This document shows positions 40,601 to 50,371 of a DNA stretch of 64,000 bases, piece after piece. Location of the stretch: assembly GCA_949358305.1 (NCBI GenBank), contig OX442314.1, positions 44,896,581-44,960,580 of the forward strand. The letters run 5' to 3'. The position numbers were made by a program, and so were the translations under genes. The notes beneath the pieces were generated by a model. The model worked only from the letters and a program-made list of their open reading frames with translations. It was not told the origin of the DNA and did no database searches. Each line of letters opens with the position of its first letter. Positions within the stretch are counted from its first letter, which is position 1. Source of the stretch: Strigamia acuminata. Taxonomy: Eukaryota; Arthropoda; Chilopoda; Geophilomorpha; Linotaeniidae.

Positions 40601-41725
40601 ACCCGATGGCCGGAGCTGTACGCCCTCGCGAAGCCCTCGGCTGAAAACATAGTCGAGTGCCTTTACGACGTGGCAATGCGATTTGGGTTTCCCAGAAAAC
40701 TCATTTCGGATAACGGCCCCCAATTCCGATCGAGAATATATAAGGACTTCTGTAGAAAATTTAAAATGGATGCATCAAACACCTCCACGTATAATCCTCA
40801 GACAAACCCAGTCGAGAGATTAAATAAGGACATAAAATATGCGCTGACAGTATTCACCGATATTCACAATCGATGGGACGAATACCTGCGAGAAATCGCT
40901 TTCAGCATTCGCTCAACCGTGTCAAGAACACGCGAATTCTCACCGGCGTACCTCAACTTCGCCCGCGAATTAAGGATGCCATGGGACCCACGCGTTGCCG
41001 AAGCTGTTAACGTATTAGACCCATCGAGCCCACACGAGTACGTGTGCCGGTTGGAACAGACTATATCCGACACATACCAGCATATGATGGCGCATATTTT
41101 CAACATGAGAGAAAGAATCGCAGATAAAGAAGGCGATCTCGCTTTCGCGAACTTTAAAGTGAATGATCTAGTGTGGAAGGAGGCACACACGTTGTCCAAT
41201 GCAGCGAGGGGCATCGCCGCAGGTTTAGCCGACAAGAGGGACGGTCCCTATGTAATTGTGGCCGAACACGGCGGCAACGCATACCAACTACGCCGCTTAG
41301 AGGACAACAAAAATTTTCAGTCGATACATGGCCGAGATTTAAGGCCATATCTGCCAGAGTTTCCCCAAGAAATCTGGCTGGAAGGTCAGACACACAGCGG
41401 CCAAGGGGGCACCGTGGTCGACACGTTCCAAAAAACAAATGAAGCTGAAAATATAGCGGAGGACGAGGATGAATTCTTCGACGCCGAATCTCCGGCCGAC
41501 GAGGCTCCAGCACAGCCGGAGCAAGCAATTTCGGAGAGGGAGGAAGCAGAAGAAAGTACTTCTGAAATGGAAAATAAAAAAATTAGTAATGAGAAAAATG
41601 CCAACACATCGGAGATGAACGAGCAAGTAGAGTCACGATCTACGAGCACGTCGAAAATCAACCTTCGACCACGACGAAGCAATAATCCGTTCATTCGGGA
41701 CGGCAAAGTCGTGGGGAAGAACTAA
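37595..41725 (+). CDS. pol: Element B pol polyprotein
   Basis: Entered by -1 frameshifting; the residues below count from 37694. The protease motif LLDSGADRS is at 81-89 (Asp-Ser-Gly, as in many gypsy proteases), the RT motif AYLDDIIITSD has YLDD at 428-431, RNase H HTDASKIGLG is near 575, and the integrase zinc module HGHPLASH plus CPRCQAC near 878-925. Integrase catalytic D (SIDLMGP, about 945), D (ISDNGPQF, about 1005) and E (NPVERLN, about 1040) are present, with a GPY module (KRDGPYVIV). The acidic tail ends with NLRPRRSNN. All active-site residues are intact. It is closely related to C pol. Confidence 0.96.
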   Translation, partial: LPSAGVAEINSASSAPAAEIKKKKYHTGPAGHALAEAQIKDRIQIVPKKEEKVTLTSMQVRTKPEVDMDWTDLPFNLEVEPQTLRVFHCNVTKAHCETLCMLPVEIENQKLFGLLDSGADRSFISEDIVKDLDIGKKVAQVNANVELLTANGYVKPKGVVRIMIDWTGGNLSHPFIVLPSHDKVFLLGMDIMAKLKIQPNPITRSWNWISPEGERSVPVVPQKLLDEAKDKEEYGRGLRKFVQDYDFAAFTLELQRSNVVDTLVEEAALRVNEASLLRRVLRKHERILTKTPGRTTEATHEIVLTTDKPIRVPYKGMNPQKRDIVTQMCQDMLDKGIVTQALGEYAMRIVLVMRPGSEPRLCIDYRPLNAITVIDPIQMPSIDSILRELSPFKWVTTMDLSKGYWQVELKPEDKLKTAFYSPIGRLMFNVMPFGLVNAPSTFQKLIESVLGDMLHDFVWAYLDDIIITSDTFEEHIDHIDRVVSRLAKAGLHIHPGKSKFCRKELAFLGYRIGVEGIAIDPEKVKAINGFPAPEDIKGVQRFMGMVNFFGRLLSGLAEVAAPITDLLRTDKEFEWTVQCEAAFSTIKQMLADVEKMPLPDLNRPFVLHTDASKIGLGAALLQTHVYNGISQEVPCMFISRKIQGAEKNYTATELECLAVIWAVRKFRDYLEYTNFEVQTDHQALSWLMKLKEPSGRLARWQLELMACDITITYRPGKYNHVADALSRAPASDPQGPDDDGEDDTHLLYCPTPRRIWRLRKANELPVMEPEDRTFCGFWTRTYQPAGTNNSTSEIQSPPPGETHKTLLRAFTAKIEEKTQYAPPTRREFVEHQAADTKCQIITQYLLNGEFPEGMTNPHRRKQFVKEATSYLIDDELLVKYHPTFQDDLSGAGNSVKVVVPASLHTRLLWLMHGHPLASHSGVARTLYRVKQLFFWPGARQKITKFIRHCPRCQACRPRDKVARNAMSLGPYAPFDCLSIDLMGPKPTTGNKNMYILVIMDVATRWPELYALAKPSAENIVECLYDVAMRFGFPRKLISDNGPQFRSRIYKDFCRKFKMDASNTSTYNPQTNPVERLNKDIKYALTVFTDIHNRWDEYLREIAFSIRSTVSRTREFSPAYLNFARELRMPWDPRVAEAVNVLDPSSPHEYVCRLEQTISDTYQHMMAHIFNMRERIADKEGDLAFANFKVNDLVWKEAHTLSNAARGIAAGLADKRDGPYVIVAEHGGNAYQLRRLEDNKNFQSIHGRDLRPYLPEFPQEIWLEGQTHSGQGGTVVDTFQKTNEAENIAEDEDEFFDAESPADEAPAQPEQAISEREEAEESTSEMENKKISNEKNANTSEMNEQVESRSTSTSKINLRPRRSNNPFIRDGKVVGKN

Positions 41726-41923
41726 AAATAAAAGAAAATGTGATAACATGGAGCGGAGGCCTTGTAAAATAAAAAGATTTACTTACGAGAGCTGCTGCAC
41801 ATGTTGAGACGCGAAAATTTGGCTAAGTCCAAACTTCGCAACGAATTGTCGCAGTCACCACTAACAGACGAGAAGTTATGACGTAGCGGGCGACCACGTG
41901 ACAACGAAACCACGCGGTCGACC

Positions 41924-41946
41924 CCGTAGCGTCATTGCCAGCACGG
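41924..41946 (+). promoter_or_regulatory. CCGT-A-GC hairpin upstream of B ORF3
   Basis: CCGT pairs with ACGG and GC pairs with GC around a ten-base loop, leaving one unpaired A on the 5' side. Element C has three hairpins of the same design in the same position (58762-58877). Confidence 0.5.
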
Positions 41947-42105
41947 CGGATCTCGCAAAATACGAGACGCGTTCGAGACCCACAATTCTCAGCGTCGATA
42001 GGCCCAGTTTCCGACTGTTTTTAACACGACGAGACGTGTTTTTGCTTCTCCCCCAAAGAGAAAGACAAAGACCTCTCAAACAAAACTTCATTTTCCTAAA
42101 TTGAA

Positions 42106-45100
42106 ATGGCCGATCGACGCAACCCACGATTAGAGCCGAGCGCATCGTCGAGAGACGAGAGCGACGGCCTAATCGTAAATGCAGAAGAAGATGAGAATTG
42201 GGACGAACAACCGCCGTTGCAGGTAAATTAGTGTGATTTCCCCAGAGAAATCACATAATTCTTTGAATCTGTTGCATCCAACCCAGATTGGAGCGTGACT
42301 TGTGACTGATATATTTCTTTCTGTTTTATTGTTGATTTAAGGCTGGCTAAAAACCCGAGAGTGGACCCAGATTCACCTCGGAGTCAAGGCCGCCAAAAAA
42401 CTAGAACAAAGGAAGTGTTCGCGGAATGGCGTCGTGGCAAACCAAAACCAAAACTAAAGGTTTTTCTTTCTTTTAAATTTAAACATCGTAATAAATTAAA
42501 ATACGATTAGAGTTAAAATAAAAAAGTTTAACGTAAGAAATTAAAATTTAACGATCGGTTTTGCCTGCGACCCCTTCCAAAAAAGCGGATCACCTGAGTT
42601 CAAAAGTAGTGTTGGATCAGCGCTACGACGGCGGAGATCATCGCAGAACTGCGAAACAAGAAAATAAGACCGACGGCCGCAACAAAAGAAAGGAGTTGCT
42701 GCCACCGTCGATCTTGAGCATATTTCTGATCCCCATCGTTAACTGGGAGTTATTATATTAATCTTGTGATCTAAAATTATTCAGGTCGACCCGCTAGAAT
42801 CGTGGGACGCCCTGCCTCCGACGGCGTCAACCGCCAACAACATCTTTCGCGGAGCCCTGCCGATTTACCTGCGGCAGGCCTATCCTGCAGAGACCAGCGC
42901 CTGGAAAATCCGATTGATGTATTCCAGGACCCTCGAGGAAAAATTCGAGCGATCAAAAACGCTGGTCGAGTGCATGACGAAGGAGATGAGGGAGCGAGTG
43001 GGGCCGCGGATCCCACCCGATGCGGATCCGCCGAGCCCCGTTTACTCCGGGTACCTGGAAGAGGCTTACCCAGGCACGGTGGCCGAGCTGCACACCTCCC
43101 ATAGGTGGAGCGAGGCCCCGACCTTGGCAGCCCGCCAGAGAATAGTGGACGACGAGATCAAACGCTTAAAGCGCACCGAGACTCACGGAGTAACCCGAGT
43201 TCTCGAGAGAAACGGTTTCTCCCCCGAAGAAATCCGTAGATGGCTTCGCGACATCGAAGAAGATCATCTGACACCCAGATGGATACCGCCGGCGAATTTT
43301 ACGGCCACGCAGTCTGAGATGTGGCAGTTATACCACGCTGGTATCCTGGGAAGTCGCCGCCATCACAGAAGATCGAAGCGTCCGGCGGAGTCCGCCCCAC
43401 GCGGACCCGCACGAAGAAGACAGGCCGTCTCCCCAATAGAGGCCGGCCCGTCAACGAGCCGCGACTACCGCAGCCGCTCGAGCAGCTCCAGTTCCCGAAC
43501 TCGAGTTGTCGTGCGCTCGGAGTGTCGCCGAGTAGTAACGCTCGAGCCTGCCTCGCCAGACGACGCGCGGGCTGAGCGAACAGTCGAATCTTCCGCCCAC
43601 TGGGCTGCGAGGACCGAGACACACCAAGATCGAGGAAAGAAAAGATCCTCGTTGTTCATGGCGATTACCACACAGTCGTCAGATCAATCCTCGTCGCGAC
43701 GAACCGTCTCATCACACCAGAGACCGAATTCTCCGACGGACGTCCCCCAGAGGACGGCCCAACGAAGATCCGTCGCAGCCAGCACCCGGAGGAATCGAAA
43801 GCGCAAAGTACGTCAGAAGTTGCGAGCACAATCCCTGATAGCTAAGGGATTAGAGAAGGAGCGAGAGATGGCCGCCGCGAAACGGTCCGAACCCCAGAGT
43901 CTCGGACCCACGGCTGGACCGTCCAGGCGCCAAGCAGAGATTGATTTGGGAGAGTTGACGGAAGAGCAAATGTCCCCAGATGAGTCGGACAAAGATGGGC
44001 CGGTTACAAAACAGGATCTGGCCGTAGCATTGAAGAACGCCTTCCGAGGATACGCGGCCAACCGGCCGTCGGGCTCAACACCGGCTGTGCCCACCGCGCT
44101 TGTGCCCCCACAAGTGCAATCGCGATGGCCGCCACTCCTCGAGGGTACAAACCCAGCCGTGACCGCTTGGACCCCTCCCCGGATGATTCCGGTGGGGGAT
44201 CCAGCTCCGAAGCGGGTCAGATACGATAATCTACCCGGGCTGGGCCGTCCACCGTCACCCCCAACGCCACGAGTGTGTCGACCTTATCGCAACGCCGAAT
44301 GGTACGACCAGCGAGAGATGGACGCTCGATGCCGGCGTGAAGCGGCCTATCCCCCACTCAGCGAGCTACAAGAATATCTGGCCGAATACGAGAACCCCGC
44401 GATTGCCGAGTTGGCCATACGACAGGCCGACGCCGCCCAAACCCACCACATCAATTGGGCGATCGAACAGATGCGGACGCTGTCACAACAATTCAGTGGC
44501 AATCCGGACCGCGCTCACCCCTGCCATCGGAGCAGTTTGAATTTGGCAGTGACGAACGTCATGGCCCAGCTGCTGTCCCTGGGCGTCTTCTTGGACAGTC
44601 GGCAGGCTATGGCGGCCTGGACAATCGTCGACCGTGAGGGAGTTCACCTTCCTCGGGCGTTGTACCAGGTATGGGCCGGATGGACTCCTGAGCCCGCCTC
44701 GCTGCGCTTCGACCTGGCCAGGAATACGGAGAACCCAGGCCTGCAGTTTTCGAAGATGCGTTCGTTGGCATTCCGCTACCGGAGCCCCGGAGTCCACCCT
44801 TCCTTGTTGCGAACAATTCGGGAGGCTCCGGAGATACCGGGAACGACAGCGAGCCTCCCACAGGCCATCGAGACCGCCCCCCCAGAGGCGGCGGTCCAAC
44901 CATACATACCGACCCCAAAGCCGGTATTCCCAAAGGAGAAGCGGTATGCGAATCGACCCAAATTGATTCCGAAGCGCTCCAACCGAGGACCGCGAACTCC
45001 TCCGCTGCCCTCTCCTTCGCCACCAGCGGCAGAGCTGGCCGCTCTTACAACAGAGCCGGCTACGCCACCGTTGGAGAGTCCAATGGAGATTCCACTTCCT

Positions 45101-45571
45101 CCATCGCCTCCGCCGCCCCCAGCAGCGCAGCTTTATTTGAGGCTGGGAGTGGAATACCCCTTCCTTCAGATGTCGGAGTTCACGCGACAACGCATCATTG
45201 ACTCCGATGATCACGGCGAGTCGGTCCTCAAATGGCTGAACAGAGAGGCCCGATCTACCATGGACGCCGTCTTCCATCGCCGAATCTTGCGAGCCCACCG
45301 GAAACCCGGATCGAGCGCCGAGTCGCGAAGGATCCGGCTCGTTCCCGACCGATTCCCGGCATCCACCCGGATTTGGATCCACGAACGTACGGGACTGATT
45401 GGCGAGCCGGTCGGCGGTCACCCGCAGTACTTCATCAACGAGCGACAGAATCCTGCGGATCTGACAACCTCTCTGCCCCCGGATTTACCACCGCCGCCCC
45501 CGGCAGTGCCACCAGTGATCCTCCGCCCATGCAGAGGAGTGCTGCCGGCTCTTCGCAGAGGAGAGCGATAA
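42106..45571 (+). CDS. Element B third ORF (ORF3), spliced, unknown function
   Basis: Exon 1 (42106-42222, 39 codons) starts MADRRNPRLE, is acidic (AEEDENWDEQ) and ends in TTGCAG/GTAAAT, phase 0. Exon 2 (42785-45571) starts after ATTATTCAG, also phase 0; its first 43 codons have no ATG yet align with exon 2 of C (WDALPP with WGALSP; FRGALPIYLRQ with YRGVLPDFLRR). The protein has an N-terminal part with EMWQLYHAGILG, a basic Arg/Ser linker, a middle part (WYDQREMDARC; RQAMAAWTIVDREGV), a proline run and a C-terminal part (VLKWLNREAR, HRRILRAHR, IWIHERTG, INERQNPADL). No signal peptide or membrane segment is seen. The 562-bp intron contains further short open basic stretches (about 42347-42459 and 42561-42700) that might be alternative exons. 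Confidence 0.82.
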
Positions 45572-45602
45572 AATTGAGATCGCTCCGATCCGAGATCGAA
45601 GC

Positions 45603-45615
45603 TGGAGGAGGGACG
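45603..45615 (+). promoter_or_regulatory. Polypurine tract of element B
   Basis: TGGAGGAGGGACG abuts the 3' LTR. Element C has GGGAGGGGGACG in this position. Confidence 0.75.
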
Positions 45616-46435
45616 TGTGGTGACCCAGTTGGATAAGTGTCCCCCCAGGGCGGATGCTTGTCCTCTGAGTCACTGTGATTGAAGAGTCGTTCCCCCCCGA
45701 GTTGGCTCCACCTCCCCATGGCAGGTGTGTGCCCCGAGGGGGAGGAAGCGGCTGATGGTCAGCCCCCATTGGTTGATCGCCGGCCCTTCACCCCACTGCA
45801 TAAAAGGCTGTGTTTCCCGCCTAAAGTCAGAACTTACACAAACGACACCAAGAACACAGCAACTACCTCACCGTCAGGCCAACTTCAACTACAAGTTAGG
45901 ATTGATCGAGGATCGCTGAGTAAAGTGCAAACTGTAACTCTCACGAAGTCACTTGCGAGCTATTCCTGCGAAAGCACGAGAATAGCCCTTGTGAAATCAC
46001 CCAGAATAATCGCCCAGACGATTATTCGCCGAAGTAAGTGTCCGAGTGCTTTGTAGGGAACCCCAAAGTTCCTAGACGAGGCCTCTGCGACGCTAAACAA
46101 ACCCTAGACAACAGGCACGGATAGAAGACTCGAAAGAGCATTCCACCGCGTCCGTGAAGACGAATCCGTGACGAATTAACGACAACTCGAGACGCCGCCT
46201 TTGTTCCGCCGACCACGCGGAATCGACGACGCCATCTTGAGAAATCCTTTGTTCGACGCTGACCACGTCGACTCTAGAATTATTACTGAGTGTATTTTAA
46301 AGGCATAAAGCCTGGTGAATAAATTACCTGTTTATTTACATACATTTGGTATTCATTTGGGTATTTACATAATTGATCACAGGTAAAGTATTACACGTTA
46401 GCGCTATTTAAACCTATACCAAGTAGGACGCGACA
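45616..46435 (+). repeat. 3' LTR of element B (820 bp)
   Basis: It is the same length as the 5' LTR, and no difference was found by eye. It ends GACGCGACA, followed by the AAGC duplication. The TATA-like motif is at 45799-45806. Confidence 0.96.
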
Positions 46436-46498
46436 AAGCACATTTTCGAATTCTCATAAATACACACACTCAAAATTCATTGGAATTTTTGCAGCCTT

Positions 46499-46516
46499 AT
46501 CTCGGTAGAACCTCCA
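46499..46516 (-). promoter_or_regulatory. Primer binding site of element D, tRNA-Gln-like
   Basis: On the minus strand TGGAGGTTCTACCGAGAT starts two bases after the 5' LTR. It matches the complement of the tRNA-Gln 3' end (TGGAGGTTCCACCGAGAT) with one C-to-T difference, which would still allow a G-U pair. Confidence 0.7.
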
Positions 46517-46518
46517 CT

Positions 46519-48268
46519 TGTGACGATTCTACTTTAGGGCTAATTTATTAGTCCGTGAGATAGTTAATTTATCGGTTTAAACAAGACGTTGCTAGGAGTA
46601 GCAACAACCTAACCGAGATAAGCTTACAGAAGTCTGTGTAAAAATAAGAACTCATGACTGAGCAGAAATAACTTACAGTTTAGTGTGACATAACATATTT
46701 ATTACTAAATATTAATGACAAAATTTGTGGGTTCTTGACGCGTGTAAACGGGCGGCATCAACTGGTTGAGGATCCGGGCGAAGCCAGAGGAATACGGCTG
46801 ACTTGCGGCATCGTCACAAATATCGCTACGGAGACGTATTTGGTCCGCAGCTCGAGTATCTAATAATGCGAAGAGTCCTTCGCATAAGTAGGAATATTCA
46901 GCAGAATATTCCATGTTCCAAATGAATAAAAGTAAAGTAATTAGTGGAATACAACAAATGCATTGTTGTATAAATATTAATTGGGCGGGGACCGTCACGA
47001 CAATTGAGAGAACGTCGCGGGAGTTGTTGAGACTCCATCCGCCAGCATGCCTTAGGACAACAAGATCTCGTGATCAGGCGCCGAGTATTTAATTGTGTGC
47101 TTTAACTCGCTATCGGTGGTACCAACCACCAGGTAAACATTTCTATGGACTTACCGGGTTTAAAAGATATTGCCAATACAGGATTACCAATGCCCGAGTA
47201 ATTTGTTTAACACAGTGTTGTTCAACTCCTGTTCACGGGTTACTAACCCGGAGGGTACGATGGGGCGGGGACCGTCACGACGGTCGAGAGAACCATCGTG
47301 GGAGGATTTGACTCCTCCATCCGCCAGCATGCCTTACGATGACGGGATCCATTGATCGAGCACCGGGTAAAATATTATTTAGCCACTGCCGTTGGATTAC
47401 CATTATCCAGGTAGTTGTTTTATCGCAACATCTTTAGATATTGCTCACGGGCTACCAACCCGGCGTGTTATCTGTATATTAGGCTTTTACCGACTTTTAA
47501 CGAGCGGAAGGACCAATCGTAGAAAGACGGGAACCTGCGTGGGCTGTTTACAACAACCATCCTGCAGCGGACTGTGGCCAGTTAGCTGAGGGACCTACTT
47601 TCATTTAGCAAGGTCGTACTGTATACGACCGTTATATTAAGCCACCGTACGAAGTCCTACTGTCCCGTAGAACAGCTGGCTAACGTTACGGGGCCATTTC
47701 ATGCGAATGCATGTCTATTACCGGAGTTAGCCTTCCCGAAAAGGCCTTACAACAACAATAACAGATAGTAATGAATACTATCTGTGGAGAGCTGAGGTGG
47801 CCTGATGTGTCGATAGAGAATAATGAAATCAAACGATAACAATTCAACTACAGACAATATACAAGTTCAGTTATCAAGCAAGCCAGGGGGAAGTGAAAAA
47901 CTAATGCTTATATAGTTCTGTAGAACTACTAGATTGGCAATAGCCAATCAGCGTACGAATCGGCGGATTCGTGGGTCACTAGTCCGGACCTAATATATGA
48001 CTATGTCCAGATGGGCCCAGTTGGGGTCCGGAAGGGTCCAATTGGTTCCCTTTGACAGGTAAGTAAAGTGGATATTGATTCGATAGAATCAACATCATCA
48101 AGTAATTAATACTTGATTTATATTGAATAAAATAGTTATATTTTATTCACCGTGTCTAAATAATTATTTATCACACTTTTTAATTTTAACCGAGTTTGAA
48201 ATACGCGCGTTGGTTAAACAGCGCCATCTATGGTGAACATTGATAACTATCGATTTGTAATCATCACA
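46519..48268 (-). repeat. 5' LTR of element D (1750 bp)
   Basis: It is nearly identical to 21015-22764; differences seen include GAGGGATAC/GAGGAATAC, TACGACGACA/TAGGACAACA, GATTATCATT/GATTACCATT, TTACCTGTA/TTATCTGTA and TTCGACAGG/TTTGACAGG. It is followed by the GTTT target duplication at 48269. Confidence 0.94.
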
Positions 48269-48465
48269 GTTTTAGCTTGCTTGAATCAACATTCTGTAAT
48301 AATTTGTAAAACAAAAATTGTTTTAAAAGCGCGAAAAAATCCGCGGCTACGTCCGACTCGAACATTATTTTCACAGCGCTCTCGATTTGGCTTAGCAGAG
48401 ACATGAATGTAATGTTTGGGTTAATTAAGTGATTGAATATCTTGAAATAATGTAATATTTTACAT

Positions 48466-48780
48466 GGGGGTGTAAAATCCAACTCTCTACCTCCACGTGG
48501 TCACCCCTGGATAAACTGAGCACATGACACGTCTCAGTGGAACCAGAAGAGAGCTCTGGTCATTTGCAAATTTATTTATTGCATTTTATTTTTATTTTTG
48601 AACATTTCTTTTATTTCATTATAACCCTTTATGAATGTGGCATTTAGGTGACTTTGTAATGTAAGCCTGTATTCCTCTATGAATATGGCATTTACATGAC
48701 TTTGTAATGTAAGAGCGAAAATTTCTCATCGATGGCATTTGTATTTCTGTAAATGTACGCTTTGGAATCTGTATTTCAGT
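48466..48780. repeat. R1 repeat, terminal segment, copy 3
   Basis: It starts GGGGGTGTAAAATCCAACTC and follows copy 1 through GAGAGCTCTGGTCATTTGCA and the TATGAATATGGCATTTAC units. It ends earlier than the other copies. Confidence 0.75.
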
Positions 48781-49150
48781 GTTGTGAAATGTACAGTACA
48801 TAGATATTATTACACAGTATGGGATTATCTACATGCTAACAAAACATTTACTCTTGTCATTTTTAGGCCACTACGGTTGGCAATCCTGGCGAAATAACTT
48901 CTTCTAGGAAGTTCCTCTGAAAAACAGTCTGGTTGCATCAGTTGAGTAGATATTCAATTACAAGGTGATTATGTTTAGATTGCTAATTTCTATGCAGAGC
49001 GAATGTTTTCATTTACAGCTCTAGCTTCACTGCAATGTGCATTACAAGACATATCAAAGGGTTTTTTTTAAATAAAACTTATTAACTACCAATCTGAATC
49101 TTTGACGTTGTCAAGGTCTAATTCTGCTGCTATAGAATATTTTTAAAATT
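48781..49150. other. Short AT-rich interval inside R1 copy 3
   Basis: No coding region or further repeat was recognised. Confidence 0.35.
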
Positions 49151-49426
49151 TTAATCAGACATCTGTTCAAAGGCAAACGGATCTGTGGACATTTCGATGC
49201 CCTTTTCGCGCGTCCTCTCAGCCCATCGCACTGTCTGGAAGAACAGGTTTGTTTTTGAAACAGACACGTTGACAAGAATTGTATCCAAGTCTGACTTTGT
49301 GACGTACGCGAGCGACCTGTTTTTTCGAGTTGGCTTTAGCTGCTGGACGCTTATCGAGGGTTTCTCGCCAGGAGGGAATAGTGAATCCTTGATGTGTTGC
49401 TTGAGGTCTTGGTAGTGAGTGTCCAC
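49151..49426 (-). CDS. R1-associated exon x, copy 3 (best preserved)
   Basis: The reading is open from the acceptor GCAAGCTAAAG to a stop: DTHYQDLKQHIKDSLFPPGE, then ISVQQLKPTRKNRSLAYVTK, KSDLDTILVNVSVSKTNLFF and a charged end (TVRWAERTREKG, STDPFAFEQMSD). The decayed copies are at 11520-11740 and 18530-18800. In copy 1 it lies behind a bromodomain-like exon. No protein family is recognised. It could be the last exon of a duplicated host gene or part of a transposon gene. Confidence 0.5.
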   Translation of the reverse strand: MDTHYQDLKQHIKDSLFPPGEKPSISVQQLKPTRKNRSLAYVTKSDLDTILVNVSVSKTNLFFQTVRWAERTREKGIEMSTDPFAFEQMSD

Positions 49427-49439
49427 CTTTAGCTTGCAT

Positions 49440-50190
49440 TAAGCGTGGATGTGGTTGGGTACCACCCCTACCTTTTTGGCCGCTCTGTTCTCATTGTGCG
49501 GTTCTTACTAAAAGATGGCGCCATCATTGATTTTGAGATTTTCGCGATTTTCTACCGCAAGCTCGAGCGAGCTCGAGAGACGCCCGTAGGAAGAACGAAA
49601 GCTCCGGTCGGTAAACTGGACAAAATAGAGACGGGCGCACCCATACGCTGAGAAGAGTCCGCTGCGCCCGTGGCCTGACAACGTGAACCCGCACACGGTC
49701 TTTGCAAAATGGTAAACAAATTAGGGATATTTATGTGGAAACGTGATTGAATTTGGAGCGTATTTGTCTCGTGGATAAACAGGGACGAAAAATGTCACGA
49801 GGCAGGATGAAAATAAAGGTAATTTATTAGAACACGAGATTAAAGTTATTTAAATAACAAAAAAAATTCACAAAAATTTATAAATATGTAATAAAATAGT
49901 ATGGTTAGTTATGGCAATTCAATGGCGATTCAATGACGCCCCAATTAAGACGCCATACGCATTCTAAAATATAAAAGAGTATTTTTTAAAAAAAATTCAA
50001 TTAAAATAAAAAAACACATATGAATCGTATCGGACGATTTCGACCTCCGCAAGTTATATTACGAGATGTTGCATTATACTCTACAGGAAGCGGAGTGTTT
50101 AGCTGAATGTAATGCTTCGCCTGAGCGGGGCATCTGAAAAAAAAACATTAACATAACCTAGATTAAAATAATAAATGACTACGAACATAC
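49440..50190. other. DNA between exon x and the next exon-like ORF
   Basis: It contains a moderately GC-rich patch (49500-49690) and AT-rich DNA. Several short ORFs, none with support. The part from 50190 downwards may be intron following the donor at 50190. Confidence 0.35.
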
Positions 50191-50371
50191 TGTCGAACAT
50201 AAGTCGGAAGTGACCATTTCCAATTGCCGTTATCAACACACGTAAATTCCTGATTATTTGTTGCATCTGATACTGCAGTTGCTCGCCGTTTATAATTCTC
50301 TCATACTCTTCGATAAATACGGGTGTTGGACAAATTGACGAATGACATTGGAATTCAATAGGGCGATAGCT
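50191..50371 (-). CDS. Unknown host exon, 3' part, interrupted by element C
   Basis: The minus strand reads SYRPIEFQCHSSICPTPVFI and EEYERIINGEQLQYQMQQII, ending at the donor GACA/GTATGT at 50190. Element C sits at its upstream end. If C and one AGCT duplication are ignored, the frame is continuous with 63845-63915 on the other side. The protein is not recognised. Confidence 0.45.

Larger units (their letters stand above)
33568..46435 (+). mobile_element. Element B: complete Ty3/gypsy-type LTR retrotransposon nested in D
   Basis: Both LTRs are 820 bp and appear identical. The 4-bp duplication AAGC flanks the element at 33564-33567 and 46436-46439. Inside are a PBS, gag, a frameshift site, pol, a structured spacer, a spliced ORF3 and a polypurine tract. 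All frames are open. Identical LTRs mean a very recent insertion, and the copy may be able to transpose. It is GC-richer than the surrounding element D leader. Confidence 0.97.
21015..48268 (-). mobile_element. Element D: Ty3/gypsy-type LTR retrotransposon split by element B
   Basis: Two 1750-bp LTRs (21015-22764 and 46519-48268) begin TGTGA and end TCACA and are flanked by GTTT at 21011-21014 and 48269-48272. The internal part runs on the minus strand as leader, gag, pol and a third ORF. Removing element B and one copy of its AAGC duplication leaves about 14.4 kb. The D LTRs differ at roughly six positions found by eye, whereas the B LTRs appear identical, which agrees with B inserting later. 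All three D reading frames are open. Confidence 0.95.

Noticed and set aside
44483-45421. 312-aa minus-strand ORF over B ORF3
   Set aside because: It is antisense to a conserved GC-rich coding region; the protein has no recognisable motif and is not kept in C or A.
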